This document shows, one piece after another, positions 38,501-49,046 of a stretch of DNA of 64,000 bases. The notes beneath the pieces are model-generated. The model was given only the letters and a program-made list of their open reading frames with translations, was not told the DNA's origin and ran no database searches. Source of the stretch: Lepidurus packardi. Taxonomy: Eukaryota; Arthropoda; Branchiopoda; Notostraca; Triopsidae. Within the stretch, counting starts at the first letter, position 1. Each line of letters begins with the position of its first letter. The stretch covers positions 5,208,001 to 5,272,000 of the forward strand of contig JAKZAN010000007.1 in the NCBI GenBank assembly GCA_023053545.1. Direction: 5' to 3'. The translations under genes were made by a program, and so were the position numbers.

Positions 38501-41500
38501 AAAAGCCTACACTAAATGGTCATCAACTTCCGAACGTATCAACTAAACGAGCCACCCTACTGTTCTATTGTTTTTTTTACGAGATCTCCCTGGCAAAAGT
38601 TGAAAAACGCTTTTGTTTTAACGACTTCCGCTCCCAGATGAGGACGAACATGCGGGGTCACATAAAAACGATTACGGGCGGCCTATAAGCCGATGTCATC
38701 TACCCCCTCGTGTTAAAAGCGCCCAAGTCAACTTTTCTATACAATTTTTACCTGCTCCTGAAGCTTCCTTTTCATAATCCATGTGGCAAACAAACTTACA
38801 AGGAAGGAGGCCATGTGCAAGGCCAATAGTCAAAACGATCTGCATTTACATGTCTGCGTGCTTTTCACCTTGTGTGCCTTTTGTACCCACAAGGTCCTCT
38901 CAGGTAAACACGTATGTGGCCATTCTCGCAGGCCCATGGTGCACTATGGCAGTTCAGCCAACCTTGTCCATTGGAAAACACACACAACAACTCTCCGAAA
39001 CGATAACACACATTAGACGTTTATCCTTTTCCAAAAGAAGACAAAAGAAAGAAAAAGGCTTGGGACCTGTGTAGCCTTTTACCTTGCCTCCCAGGATTTG
39101 TGTTCGCATGGGGACGTGTGATCCTCGAGTTCAACCCCCCCTTGGGATAATAATTCCTATGTGCTATCATTAAGATCCCATTGAGCGGAAACTCTTTCGA
39201 CGTCTCGATTGCTTCCCATACGTGTAAATGAGTCCCACCTACGCCCCAAAACTCACGAAAATGTTCTTCGTATTTTCAAGGAGCAAACGCGTATTTTTTT
39301 TTTGCGTCTTTGCAAGCTTAAAGGTGTGCGGGAGCCATGTATCAAACGCGGCAAAAGGGGCACTTGCAACTCCCTACGCTGAATTGCTTTTCATCATCAC
39401 TAGAGTTGGTTAATAATCAATTGCATAAGCTTAATAATTCCTTCAAGTCCATTACGAGCTATGATTGTGCCCAGGCAGCTCCACCCTCCTTACCACCCTC
39501 AGCTTCTTTTCCCTTTTTTTCTTTTTTACCTCAACTGGAATCCCTTTTATTCTCTCTCTTTCTCTGTTGCAAGCACCGACAAACGCATAAACTTCTATCT
39601 CGACTCCGCAAACTCACCGACTTGGGGTGGGCGGGACCCTCAGACCCGCAACGGGCCATGAAGGGCCAGGCTAAAACCCATAAAAAACGCCAGGGAATAG
39701 AAAATAATAATGAGTCTCATCATGCACTGCAGCTCGGGGTCTCCTTTCTATCTCTCTGTAGCCCACTCTTTTCTTCCATCATCAACCTTGACTTGATAAA
39801 TAAAACCTTATCTTCAGTCTGCTATTCTACACCACCATTCCAAAACCCAAAATAAAATAAAAATAGACGCCAAATAAACAGAGAGAAAACGACACACGTT
39901 AGTGACAAACTCCGTCCTTCACATTCACTGCATTCTACAAGAAATCGCACGACATCTTTCGTGGCTTCTTTCAAGTCGCTAAAACAAAGTTATTTTTTTT
40001 AAAAAAAGCGGAAATAAAAAAGTGACATGAACGACATAAAGTTAATATTTATTTGCTATATTTATATAGACTGATTTGAAAAATATTCGAAAAATTGTAT
40101 ATAATTCATATACTTATACATTTATGTGTATCTTAATATTTACATTAATATAAACTTAATATAAAAAGTTTATTATGTACGTATGACGAGTGTAATTGGC
40201 TCCGATTATTTCTGAATTGAAGACAGTTCAGCTTTCTCTTTCCTTTGCAGCCCTCTTGGACTTCCTGAAATTAGGCATCTGGCAGAAGTTTGACTGAAGC
40301 TTGTTCATATCTTGGAAAAAGCCCCTCCCCCTCCTCCCTGCTTTACCTATCCCCCGTCAAAACAATGTCCTTTACTTGCAATCAAGACCTCCCTCTTCCG
40401 ATCTCATCTCTTCCGCCCTTGTCATCGTTCCGTACCTGCAACCCCTCAATAGACCTACTCCACTCAGATTTACACGGAGCAGGGTGGGAACCAAAAATAA
40501 TAAAAATATGTAGAACGTCAAGTTTGCCAGAAAAACAAGTTTCCAAGTTAATATCCACACAGTAAGAACGCCAGCTTGGAGAGAGAGAGAGGAAAACTAA
40601 AAAAAAAGTTCCCATCATCGCGAGTAATAAAATTCCTTTCACGTTGATAGTCGAGCCCGCCAGGACCTCAAACTATGTTCCCATCACCTTCGCATCCACC
40701 ATTTATAGCCCTAGGTGGGCATTGTTGTGCGGACGTAATCAAGTACCATACGTTCGTAGGGGGGCTCCTAACATTTTCACCCTCTCCGTCTACTCGCCGG
40801 CGTCTACTCTTTATCCTGCCCTTCATGGTAAGGTAGACAGACACTTTTGTTACCTTTTTTCCTCCCCGTCTTCACAAATTAGGGGCCAAAACCGAAGGCA
40901 GAAACTTCTTGCCTTTCCCCCCAAAAAAATATAAACTAAAATTGGGCTAAAAAGAGAGCCAGAATCGACAAAGACGAATCTACCCTTACAGACAAGTCAT
41001 ACACACATACATACACTGGATCCACACCATTCCTGTAAACCGGTTTCGCGGCTGCCCAGACTCCCCAACATGGCGGACCGGGGTCTCCTCTTTTGAGTCG
41101 ATTTTTGTCTCTCGTATCTATCCAACGAAGGTAAAAGCTGGTACTACACGTTATAGTGTATACGCTACCAAGCTCTGAAAATGAAAAAGGGAGTGGAACG
41201 TGGAAGCTCGAGGGCAGCGAGTCGTCCACCTCACCCAAAACCTCCAATCCGAAAAGCAATCCGCGAGCCGTTTTCCCCCCCGTCTTTCTTGCATATGCGT
41301 GCATGCACGCAGGAACAACATTTTGAAAAGGAAGAAAGAAAAAAAACCGGTTGGGCTAAAAAGGAATCAAAGCAGCATCTGCCATTCCGGTCCGCATCTT
41401 GATTGTTCCCTTGTGATCTCATTCCAACGCCGACTTGCATGCATTTTTTTTCCTGACAAATTTGAGGGATTTCTTTTCTCATTTCTTTTTTTCTTTTCTT

Positions 41501-44500
41501 TTTGTTTTGGAGTGTTGGTACCCGAAGACATGTTCCTAATTTCTCTGTGAGCATAGTGAAGCACCACAAAAAAAAACTGACAAGTGCTGGTTGTTTTAAG
41601 AGTTTAAAAGATGCATAAGGTAAACGCTATTCAGACAGGTGACGTGATGGATCGTATCCGCTGTATCACAGGTTTTGACAAAAACGACAAATGGAGATGA
41701 TACACTGCATGTTTTTTACTGTAGTTGGGCTGTACAAAATACCAAAAAGCCCCAAGTTCGTAAATCTGCATTATCCCCTCTCTCTACATCAAAAAGGGGC
41801 AAACTGTAGACCGTATATCTTGGCCTGCAGGTAAAACGACGACCGAACGGCAGACAATTTAAATACGTTAGGAGTTATGCGTACGGTGGTAAACGAACCT
41901 TCAAACTTGGATCCATTACAGGAAAAGCCCCTCCAACTCGTTAAGGAGGGTGAGTGCAGTTGTAAGGCGAAGACGAGGGACACACAACCCACAAGTATAC
42001 CCCACAAGAGCCAACAATGAAAAGGTACATACGTGCGAGTTCATATGCAGTGGCCACAGATTCATCTTCTTATTTGACACTACATCCCCAAGCTGGAGGC
42101 CTAACTTACCTCTCGTTAGCTTCAACCCCTACCCCTCTCTTACTTCTTTTGCATATTAACATATTCGCATAAATAAGGACTTTTTCAAAAAGACTTTTAC
42201 AGCCACACTTTCCTTTTTTCTGTCTACTTCGTTATTCCCTACCAATTTCCAAATTCGCCTCTTCTTTGTTTTCTTGGATCTTCGTGTACTTTGCATATTC
42301 AAGTTAACAGTAGCTCGGGCTCCAAACACGAAAACGAGCTAATACAGTTGACGCGTAAAAAACGCGCCCAAATCGCCAAAAACGCCATTTACATGCGACC
42401 AGCGCCTAAACGCGAACACGCTGGGATAAACCGATCCTTTTAGATTCTTTTTTTTTTAATTATTTTTAGTTTTTTGTCCTCCAAATTTTCTTAACTTTTC
42501 TTTTCCCACTTTTTAATGTTGTAAAGCAAACATTACCACCTACTAGGATGCCTGCATTGCCATGTAACCCATTATGTCTACTCAAGGTTGGTCTCTATTG
42601 TTTCCCTCCACCTTGTAGCAATCCAAGCAAGAAATTTTTTTCTCCGCCAAGTTGCTCCCCTCACTTCTCAGTGCTCTTTCTCTCTCTTAAAGAGCCCATA
42701 CAATAAAAAAATAAACTTCACACAACATGAGCCACATTATACAAATCGTTCAGTTTCTTGTGTTTAAGCTCAGACTCGCAACCCAATTGCGAATCACTGC
42801 AGCGTAACCTACTTATTGTTGGCCCTTGCACACCCAGTAACGTATCTAATTCCCATTAACATTACGCAAAGCTTTCCCACAAATCGCAGCCAAAGTTACA
42901 CGATCCGGCTCTAAAGGCTTTCACTACACGGGCTATTTGATTCCAGGACAAGAAAATCCAAGACTTTTGTTCCTCACAGGTAGTATTACTCAAAAGCAAC
43001 TGTGCAAGTTTATAAAAAAAATTACATCTATCGGTGAAAAGCCGTTCTCCCTACTCGCTTTAGCGTTTGTTTGACAATCTCGACCGTTTTCGAGTCACTC
43101 CAGACCTCCAGTTGTTTTTATCCAACAGTAGATAATCCCACAGTTTCTTTTTATAAAAGCTCAAAACACCCCAAAATTAAGCATTGTGTCCTAGAAAGGT
43201 TCTCCACAGAACAATTCACTAAACCTGAGTAGAAAAGACGGCCATAAAAAACTATCTATGCGGATGACTGACATTAAAGTCGAACAAAAGACCAAGACTT
43301 TCGTCAAAAGAACGGAAAGAACAAGCCAGTCTATTGTTCCAGCCAAGGGTACCACCACCACCACCATCCAGTGTCTCAATAAAAACAAAAAAAATCGAGT
43401 GACCTTTAATTACTCGTCGTTTACAATAAGGAAAACGCTAGCTAGATTACCAATTGCTCGTACACATTACACGATCCCATTTATTTCCCCACTCCCAAGT
43501 TCTCGGACGGTGCCATTATCCGCTTCCTACCTCTTTTGTGTCCAAGAACTCGGCACAAAATGGGCGAGTTCTATTCCATTTGCCCCGGCCGTTTCGCCTT
43601 GTTTAGGGACGATCTCGCCTAATGCTCCCAGAAAACCCATCTGGGTTTCGTGAGGCTGCTATAAAGAACGAGGGGGAGACCTTTGCCCTCATTATGCCCA
43701 TTATCCAACCTGCAGACTCCCCAAAACATCTCCACCCTTGATACCTTTCTTACTACAATTTGGACAGTTCCTTCACATCTTCCGCTTGAAATTAGTTCCC
43801 AAATTCCTTCGCCTCCCTCTCTTCCACGCACATTACTGCCTCTCTTTTGTCTTCAAACAACCAAACAAGCCCCAACACACATTTTTGGCTGTGTGCAACG
43901 CATCCCACCTGAAGAAGAATATCAAGCATTGTAACTATTGTTGTCACAACCCGTGCCATTGCCCAGCTGTTAGGCCTTGCCACCATATCCTGGCCATCGT
44001 ACGGTTGAAATACAAGCTGTTCCAAAAGAGCCAATGGATCCATGATCGATAGTGACTATTATATCACCTGATGGCATGCCATGACCACAAAGCAACCTGA
44101 AAGCATTCCTTTACATTACATCCGCCCTGGCAGTACAATCCCGCTTGTAAAACGAAAGAATCGCTTACGCTTTTTGTGCACACTTACAATCGACCGTCCT
44201 TAAAAACTATGCTCTCGTAACGGGATACAAATAGCTTTAAAGCTATCCTTCTTCTATTTTATTTGTTTATTTTTCGTTTTTCCCCCAACCCACGAAAATG
44301 TCGCTGCATCCGTCATCAATACAAGCTTGGAACGGATCCCAACGCGTGGCACATATACAACGTAGAAAAATAGACTTGGAATTCAGAATTCATTGGTTCA
44401 GAACTTCAATATCAAGAAAAACTAGGTAGATAATGTCAGACAAAAGCCTCAAACCAATACTAGGCTTCTGCGTAGCAAAAATGTCCGCTCAAGAGCGAAG

Positions 44501-47500
44501 CAAAGCTGTCGCGCTGCCTGTAAAACGTATCGATTTCTAGCCAAGGCAATCCCCCACTTCATCCTTGCCCACCCCTTCACCCACCCAACACACCCTTTTT
44601 GCTTTTTACCCGTCTATGCTGTTACCTCTAATATTCACTATCCCAACCCCCACCACTTCGCGTATCCCTAATATGTACTAGAGATGGTGTGAGTGGTTTC
44701 CTTCCAACGCCTTCGTGGTCGCTCAACACTGATGAAGGGGCCATGCAACACGTTTTGGCTTTCCTGCTATTACATTCAACGCTCCCCCCTTCTGCTACAG
44801 ACACAGGGTATATAGATGCGAGGGTGCCGGTCCTACTGAGAATGAATGCTGTTGAATATGATGTCACGTGACCTAAGTAATCATGCATATCCCGAACACT
44901 GTTAACCCTAATTACTCCGGCCCATGATATTCGTAATAAACTGACACAAACTAACCCATATGTGGCTATCTTTTTCTCATAAATTACCCCCTCCCCTGAG
45001 GAACATGTTCATTCCTGAATGCAAGCCTGAATGTTCATCGCCAATTCTTGTACTAAAAAAACTCAATTACTTCTCAGCGCTTGCGGAGCTTCGCCACAAA
45101 CCTTCTAATCTAAATCACGCCATGCTGTTAGCTTTGAAACGAACGTCTCTATTGAACTCGGTCGGGAGGCCAAAAAGCTTGACGAAATGCAAATTAGTCG
45201 AGTAATCGCCAAGACAGGGCCCTTCTACCCCCTTCAAAATACCTCAACTACAACTTTAAAATAAATTTGAAAAACAGTTTTAAATACAAATACAATATAA
45301 TTTCTCCCCTCAAATACGATTCTGGCACCAATCCTGTTTCTTTTTCATGTTAAAACACTGTTTTCCATTGTTTTCCCCATTCCAGAATGCCAAAAGCAGA
45401 AGATGATAATCAAGATTATCCAACGCATGCGTTACCAGTGATATATCCATAAGACACCTGGTGTTGTTGCGAACTTGTAACTTTACCGAGTCAAGTTCCC
45501 TCTCCCCTTGGGAGGGGAGTACCCCCTTTTACCAACACAAATTCGCACTAGAATCCTAATGAGCTCCATCTTGTATACTTGTATTCAGGCAATACGAGAA
45601 TACGAGAGCGCAATACTTGTCAATTCGAGCCTGCCATCACGTGACTTTCTACCCACAAAAGCGCTGGTCCCATGAGTCAATCTCTTTTCCTTTGCGTTTC
45701 GTTTTTTAACTCCTACTCCCCCCTTCCTTAAGTGTGCTGCTTCTCTGTCTTTATCTAGATTTACAGCTCTTCAGTTTCCCTGTTCCAGCCTTCCCTCCTC
45801 CTTTCCTCCCTCGCAAATAAAAAATACGAAATAAAAACAGGTTACAACCCCGAAAGTAAAATTCATCGAGCTCTTGGTATTCCAAAAATGCGGTTTGCTG
45901 CTTCGAACGCTCAAATCCCTCCGTTTTTTTAAAGCCCAAAGAAAAAAAAACGGCCCATAACCCCGTCTTGGGATCTGGTGAAGGAGGTGAAGCAAAAGAT
46001 TAACGTTCAGGGCACAAACGAAAATACGAATACGGCAAAGGAAAAAGTAGATCCAATGCGAAACGCTTCTACTATTGCTTTTTCGGTTTGGAGCTTCGTG
46101 TATGCAAACGAGTTGGAAGAAAAGAGCCCTGGAAGCCGGGGTAAAAGTCAAAAGCTATCTGAAACTGCCAGGGCCATGTTTCGTCGACTAACAAGAAAAT
46201 TGCGGTCCTTGGGAGATCTCAAATGGATGCTTCCCCTCCATAGCATACTTTTTCCACAACGTCTCTTGTTTGGCAAAGAAGACTTTTATAACGTATGCAA
46301 ATTACGTTTTATTGAGTGGAGGAGGAGACGCTGCCGGAGCCATCAACATTTAGCTCTCTAGCCCCCTTGGTCCAACCTATCCTATCAGGCATTCTAATCC
46401 CCTTTTGTTTCTTTTCTTTTTGCCTCCATTTAACTGCTCCAAGAGCCCTTATTAATGCAATTCTGGGGCGGACCATCAGGGAGAAAAAATCTTCGCGATT
46501 GACGTAATCTAAGAACATAATAGCTTAACTAGAATCAGTGTCGGTGTCGAAACAGGCTTTCCCGTCGACTTTCCACGTTCGCCCCATTCCAGCGCCCAGG
46601 AACCCAGAAAGAAGCCCTACAACCCCAAAAGGCTTGGCAACGCACTTACACAGACATGGCGGCTTATATCCTATCAAAAACTATACACACCCTGTCTAAA
46701 TAGCTTCGCGATGCACTGATAGGGATAGTTTCATAGCGCGTTCCACTGACTGCACTGGTGCAATACTTTTTGCACTTGGTGTGTAAAGATATACGTTTCA
46801 CACACTGAGTGCCAAAAATATTGCACCAGTGGAATACTCTCGAAGCATATACATGTTTGGCACACTGAGTGCAAAAATATTGCACCAGTGCAGCCAGTGG
46901 GGCACGCCATTTCTAGTTGAGAGTTTTGGGTGTTTGGTGTGCATTCCCCAACATGCTAGAGTGAGGGGGGGGGGGGGGGGCTAACTGAAACCCAAAGGAT
47001 CGTTTTGGAGATCTGAGATCCCGCCTCTTCTATTGCCTTGGACTGGAAAAAGTGTGTACAGTTGGCATTCTTTAGGCTGCTTCTCGCTGCTGCATGGGCA
47101 TGGGCTCAAGGCACTCCACTCCAGGTACATGACCTCTTCTTTTGCTTCTTCGTCGTCCCCAAAACCCCAAACAAAAGGCTCTGGGATCCCCTCCGCCGTC
47201 TTCTCTCCTTCCTATCTCTCTCCACTAGCCTCTTCTTCGTCTTTTGCTCGCTGGCCCAAACTTCCTCGGGCACTTCAATAGAAAAAGATCCTCGTTTTTT
47301 CCTGCCTTGCCTTGTCCCTTCGTCTCGCATGTCTTAGTGCGTTCTGATTTGCTGACCACTTCCAAAACTGGCTCAAGTATGTATGCCACTTCTCCTTTTT
47401 CTTTATCTACTTACCCCCTTGTCCTCTTTAAAAAAATATACTTTTTTGTACAGAATCTTCGTGCAAGCGTTTAGAGACAATATAAGGTAACAAACCCAAA

Positions 47501-49046
47501 TGCCAACTTTTTTTTTGTGGTTAACCATAAGTCTGGGACGTATAAGAAAAAAAAACAACCTTCATTAAATCACCTTTGTAGGTTTAGTAAAACGGTCATA
47601 AACTAAGACGATTTACGTACCTTACTGAATTTCTACCCTCCAAAAATATTTTTTTTTGGTACTCGGAATAATATTTTAAAAAAAAGCCTATCTCGACACT
47701 TGAGAATAATCTTGAACCTGGACCCGATTTTACCAGAGACCAAAAATGGCGACGGTAAAAGTTTTTTAAAAAATCCTCACGTTTGTGTAAAATAGTTTTT
47801 GCTGACAATCTTGAGCCAATGCCTACACCATTCTTAACCATTTTTCACCGCGGGAGTCAGATGGGCGTGTTCTGCAGATTCAACACGACGATAAAGCGCC
47901 GAGAGCGATCAAATAAAATTCCTCCTGCATTCAACAGTCAAAAACATGCCTCCAGTTCCGGGTTGGGCCCTCTCTTTTCTTTCCGTCGTCGTTTTTTTTC
48001 ATCCACGCCTTTTTAGTTTCTGATATTACCTTGGTTCTTGCTTGCACACACACATACACATATACTTACACCGTGCTTGTCCCTGTCTTTCGTTCTTCTA
48101 TCGCATGCGTGTCCCGATAGCAATATGGTACTCCCCCTTTAAGCAATAATAAATAATTCGGGAGAAATAAACCGCGCATAGTGCTTCCAACATGCAATTA
48201 GTTCTCCTTCGTCCAAAGAAATATCGCCACTAACCCCCAAAAAGAACCACTGCCCTTTCTTTACCAAACCGCCTCCCCACCATTCCAAACCTTGAAAGTC
48301 GCATTTCTTTCATTCGCATTCACACGCATCGTTTATAATACGTTACACTTGGCAACATCCGTGAACTCAATTTATGCCTCCATCCAATGATGCAAATGAT
48401 TCTCGTCGCTAGGTCAGTGCTAATATCGCCGTTTCAGAATCTCCAAAAAATAAATACAACTTTTTAAGCAATGGGGCATATCAATTCCAACTGTGCTACT
48501 TCCAAGTCACAAATCCAATTATCTCAAAAACTGTCCCACTATTTTTTCTATTTTTCCCCTCCAACTTTTCTCCCTCTTCAATTACACAACTAGAAGTTCA
48601 AGACTAGTGCGTGTCTCATGTGGGATAAAAAAAAAAGTATGTGTCCCAGTAGTCAGAGGACAGCACACCTGGTGAAAAGTTTTAAAGACTCCCACGTATT
48701 TCCTCGTCTCTTTTCTTTTGCCCCCTGCAAGTTATCCGCAACTATGCAATACGAACCCCTTGCTATCAGAAAGTCTCGCGGGTCTTAAGGATGGATGGGC
48801 TGGAATAGGATGGAATGACCACCGTTGGAGCCCACAGGAAAAAGGGCAAAAAAAGATGTCCAACGGAGGGATGGAAGAGACAAGGAGACAGAAACGAAAG
48901 AGAAAAAGATCCAATTCCAAACCGAGCTTACCTTGATCTGCCCTGGTGGTCCAAGTGACACAGAGAATGACAATAACAATCCAAGGACTGTGTTGAAGGG
49001 TCCGTAATCGTGATCGACACCGAGACACACACTTGGGCTCTGCCAT
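11244..49046 (-). CDS. Eph: Eph receptor tyrosine kinase (whole gene)
   Basis: A complete Eph receptor, the ephrin-binding receptor tyrosine kinase of contact-dependent guidance signalling. Fourteen coding exons join in phase, 5' to 3' on the minus strand: 48932-49046, 34130-34209, 23271-23600, 20800-21136, 15057-15212, 14813-14973, 14278-14716, 14085-14199, 13960-14027, 12787-13178, 12501-12710, 12069-12406, 11244-11511. An optional 48-nt exon (13376-13423) raises the count to fourteen. Length is 1002 aa without it and 1018 aa with it, normal for the family. Domain order is signal peptide, ephrin-binding domain, Cys-rich/EGF-like, two FNIII, transmembrane, juxtamembrane tyrosines, kinase, SAM. 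Introns in the 3' half are mostly short; the four upstream ones are 5.6, 2.1, 10.5 and 14.7 kb. No second Eph gene is seen. Only coding exons are counted; 5' and 3' untranslated ends are not defined. Confidence 0.95.
11769..11901 (-). CDS. Candidate alternative Eph exon: SAM-less Pro/Tyr-rich tail
   Basis: The exon lies between the last kinase exon and the SAM exon. It has a pyrimidine tract and CACAG acceptor at its 5' side and a strong CAG|GTAAAT donor at 11769. Spliced after the kinase exon (…AAC AG|G CGG) it stays in frame for 35 codons, opening [10 protein letters not shown] and ending TIDWA, then TAA at 11798-11796. The tail is rich in proline and tyrosine. The stop is only 27 nt before the next junction, so the message should escape nonsense-mediated decay. 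Use of this exon would yield a kinase-competent receptor without SAM or PDZ ligand. The other two frames stop early. No transcript evidence is available. Confidence 0.5.
12069..13178 (-). CDS. Eph: Eph kinase domain exons (three exons)
   Basis: Exons 12787-13178, 12501-12710 and 12069-12406. The juxtamembrane tyrosines [14 protein letters not shown] are intact. Kinase features in order: glycine loop [16 protein letters not shown] lysine, [13 protein letters not shown] helix C, catalytic [28 protein letters not shown] after the activation segment, [21 protein letters not shown] and [10 protein letters not shown]. All catalytic residues are present, so an active kinase is expected. Introns here are 76 bp (12711-12786) and 94 bp (12407-12500). 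Confidence 0.96.
13376..13423 (-). CDS. Eph: Symmetric 48-nt microexon in the Eph juxtamembrane region (optional)
   Basis: Flanked by TTCTGCAG and GTAAGTAT. It starts and ends in phase 1 and adds 16 residues (about [15 protein letters not shown] plus a split codon) between the transmembrane exon pair and the kinase exon. Skipping keeps the frame and changes only the junction residue (GTG Val versus GTG…ATG). The inserted peptide is Pro/Thr/Ser-rich. Its symmetric phase makes it a natural cassette exon; inclusion rate is unknown. Confidence 0.6.
13960..14199 (-). CDS. Eph: Eph transmembrane and proximal juxtamembrane exons
   Basis: Exon 14085-14199 encodes the membrane helix ([19 protein letters not shown], then TVLYLRR). 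Exon 13960-14027 encodes the first cytoplasmic residues ([22 protein letters not shown]). The short intron between them is 57 bp. The basic RR after the helix is a standard stop-transfer signal. Confidence 0.9.
14278..14973 (-). CDS. Eph: Eph fibronectin type III exons
   Basis: Exon 14813-14973 opens the first FNIII repeat ([20 protein letters not shown], then [20 protein letters not shown]). Exon 14278-14716 completes it ([19 protein letters not shown]) and carries the second repeat ([20 protein letters not shown] and [20 protein letters not shown]). Phases match both neighbours. Confidence 0.93.
15057..15212 (-). CDS. Eph: Eph EGF-like/Cys-rich exon
   Basis: Encodes [20 protein letters not shown], then a CRCNQNYYR block and PCT, the EGF-like second half of the Eph cysteine-rich region. 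It continues directly from [15 protein letters not shown] in the preceding exon. Confidence 0.93.
15213..20799 (-). other. Eph intron, 5.6 kb
   Basis: Separates the two Cys-rich exons. It holds low-complexity C runs (about 15400) and AT-rich DNA, and no recognisable gene. Reading frames up to 147 codons (17341-17784, minus) show no known domain and are treated as chance. Confidence 0.6.
20800..21136 (-). CDS. Eph: Eph exon: end of ephrin-binding domain and first Cys-rich segment
   Basis: Begins [20 protein letters not shown] and continues [20 protein letters not shown], the last strands of the ephrin-binding domain. The Sushi-like Cys-rich part follows ([38 protein letters not shown]). It is 337 nt and ends one base into a codon. 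Confidence 0.94.
21137..23270 (-). other. Eph intron, 2.1 kb
   Basis: Inside the ephrin-binding domain coding region. AT-rich, no recognised gene or repeat. Confidence 0.55.
23271..23600 (-). CDS. Eph: Eph exon: core of the ephrin-binding domain
   Basis: 110 codons in phase 0, starting [20 protein letters not shown] and including [17 protein letters not shown]. The highly conserved MRDCSLFPG and [14 protein letters not shown] block holds the disulfide cysteines of the ligand-binding domain. Confidence 0.95.
23601..34129 (-). other. Eph intron 2, 10.5 kb
   Basis: No supportable gene. It contains a locally CpG-richer patch near 27900-28150 and a 14-bp inverted repeat (31962-31975 with 32024-32037) around two telomere-like TTAGG units. 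The longest unexplained frame in the window (31156-31746, plus, 196 codons) also lies here, without a known domain. Confidence 0.5.
34130..34209 (-). CDS. Eph: Eph exon 2: start of the ephrin-binding domain
   Basis: An 80-nt exon encoding [20 protein letters not shown], then PQSATPG. The VxLLDT start is the hallmark N-terminal strand of Eph ligand-binding domains. It was placed by a TTGCAG acceptor and GTAAGT donor, with phases fitting both sides (…DQ V|V…; …ATPG|WVEES). Confidence 0.9.
37759..37875. mobile_element. Palindromic MITE-like element, copy 1
   Basis: A 117-bp element with near-perfect terminal inverted repeats of about 35 bp (AGCGCGTTCCACTGGCTGCA…; two mismatches between arms) and a short centre. 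It has no coding capacity, so it is non-autonomous if mobile. Confidence 0.75.
46735..46910. mobile_element. Palindromic MITE-like element, copy 2 (compound)
   Basis: Same family as 37759-37875 and 50649-50789. The left arm is intact (AGCGCGTTCCACTGACTGCA) but the right arm is duplicated: CACTGAGTGC…AAAAATATTGCACCAGTG occurs at about 46804-46830 and again at about 46864-46890. The distal end has decayed (GGGGCACGCC). Confidence 0.7.
48932..49046 (-). CDS. Eph: Eph exon 1: start codon and signal peptide
   Basis: Encodes 38 codons plus one base: [15 protein letters not shown], then a hydrophobic core ([11 protein letters not shown]) and TTRADQ before the donor G|GTAAGC. It ends in phase 1, exactly what exon 2 needs, and the junction reads ADQ-VVLLDTT, as expected just before an Eph ligand-binding domain. 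The ATG sits in a good context (AAGCCATGG). Confidence 0.82.

Larger units (their letters stand above)
34210..48931 (-). other. Eph intron 1, 14.7 kb
   Basis: No supportable gene. It holds two copies of the palindromic element (37759-37875, 46735-46910), a run of 16 G (46965-46980) and long C/T-rich stretches on the plus strand. First introns of this size in guidance receptors often carry enhancers; that is inference. Confidence 0.5.
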
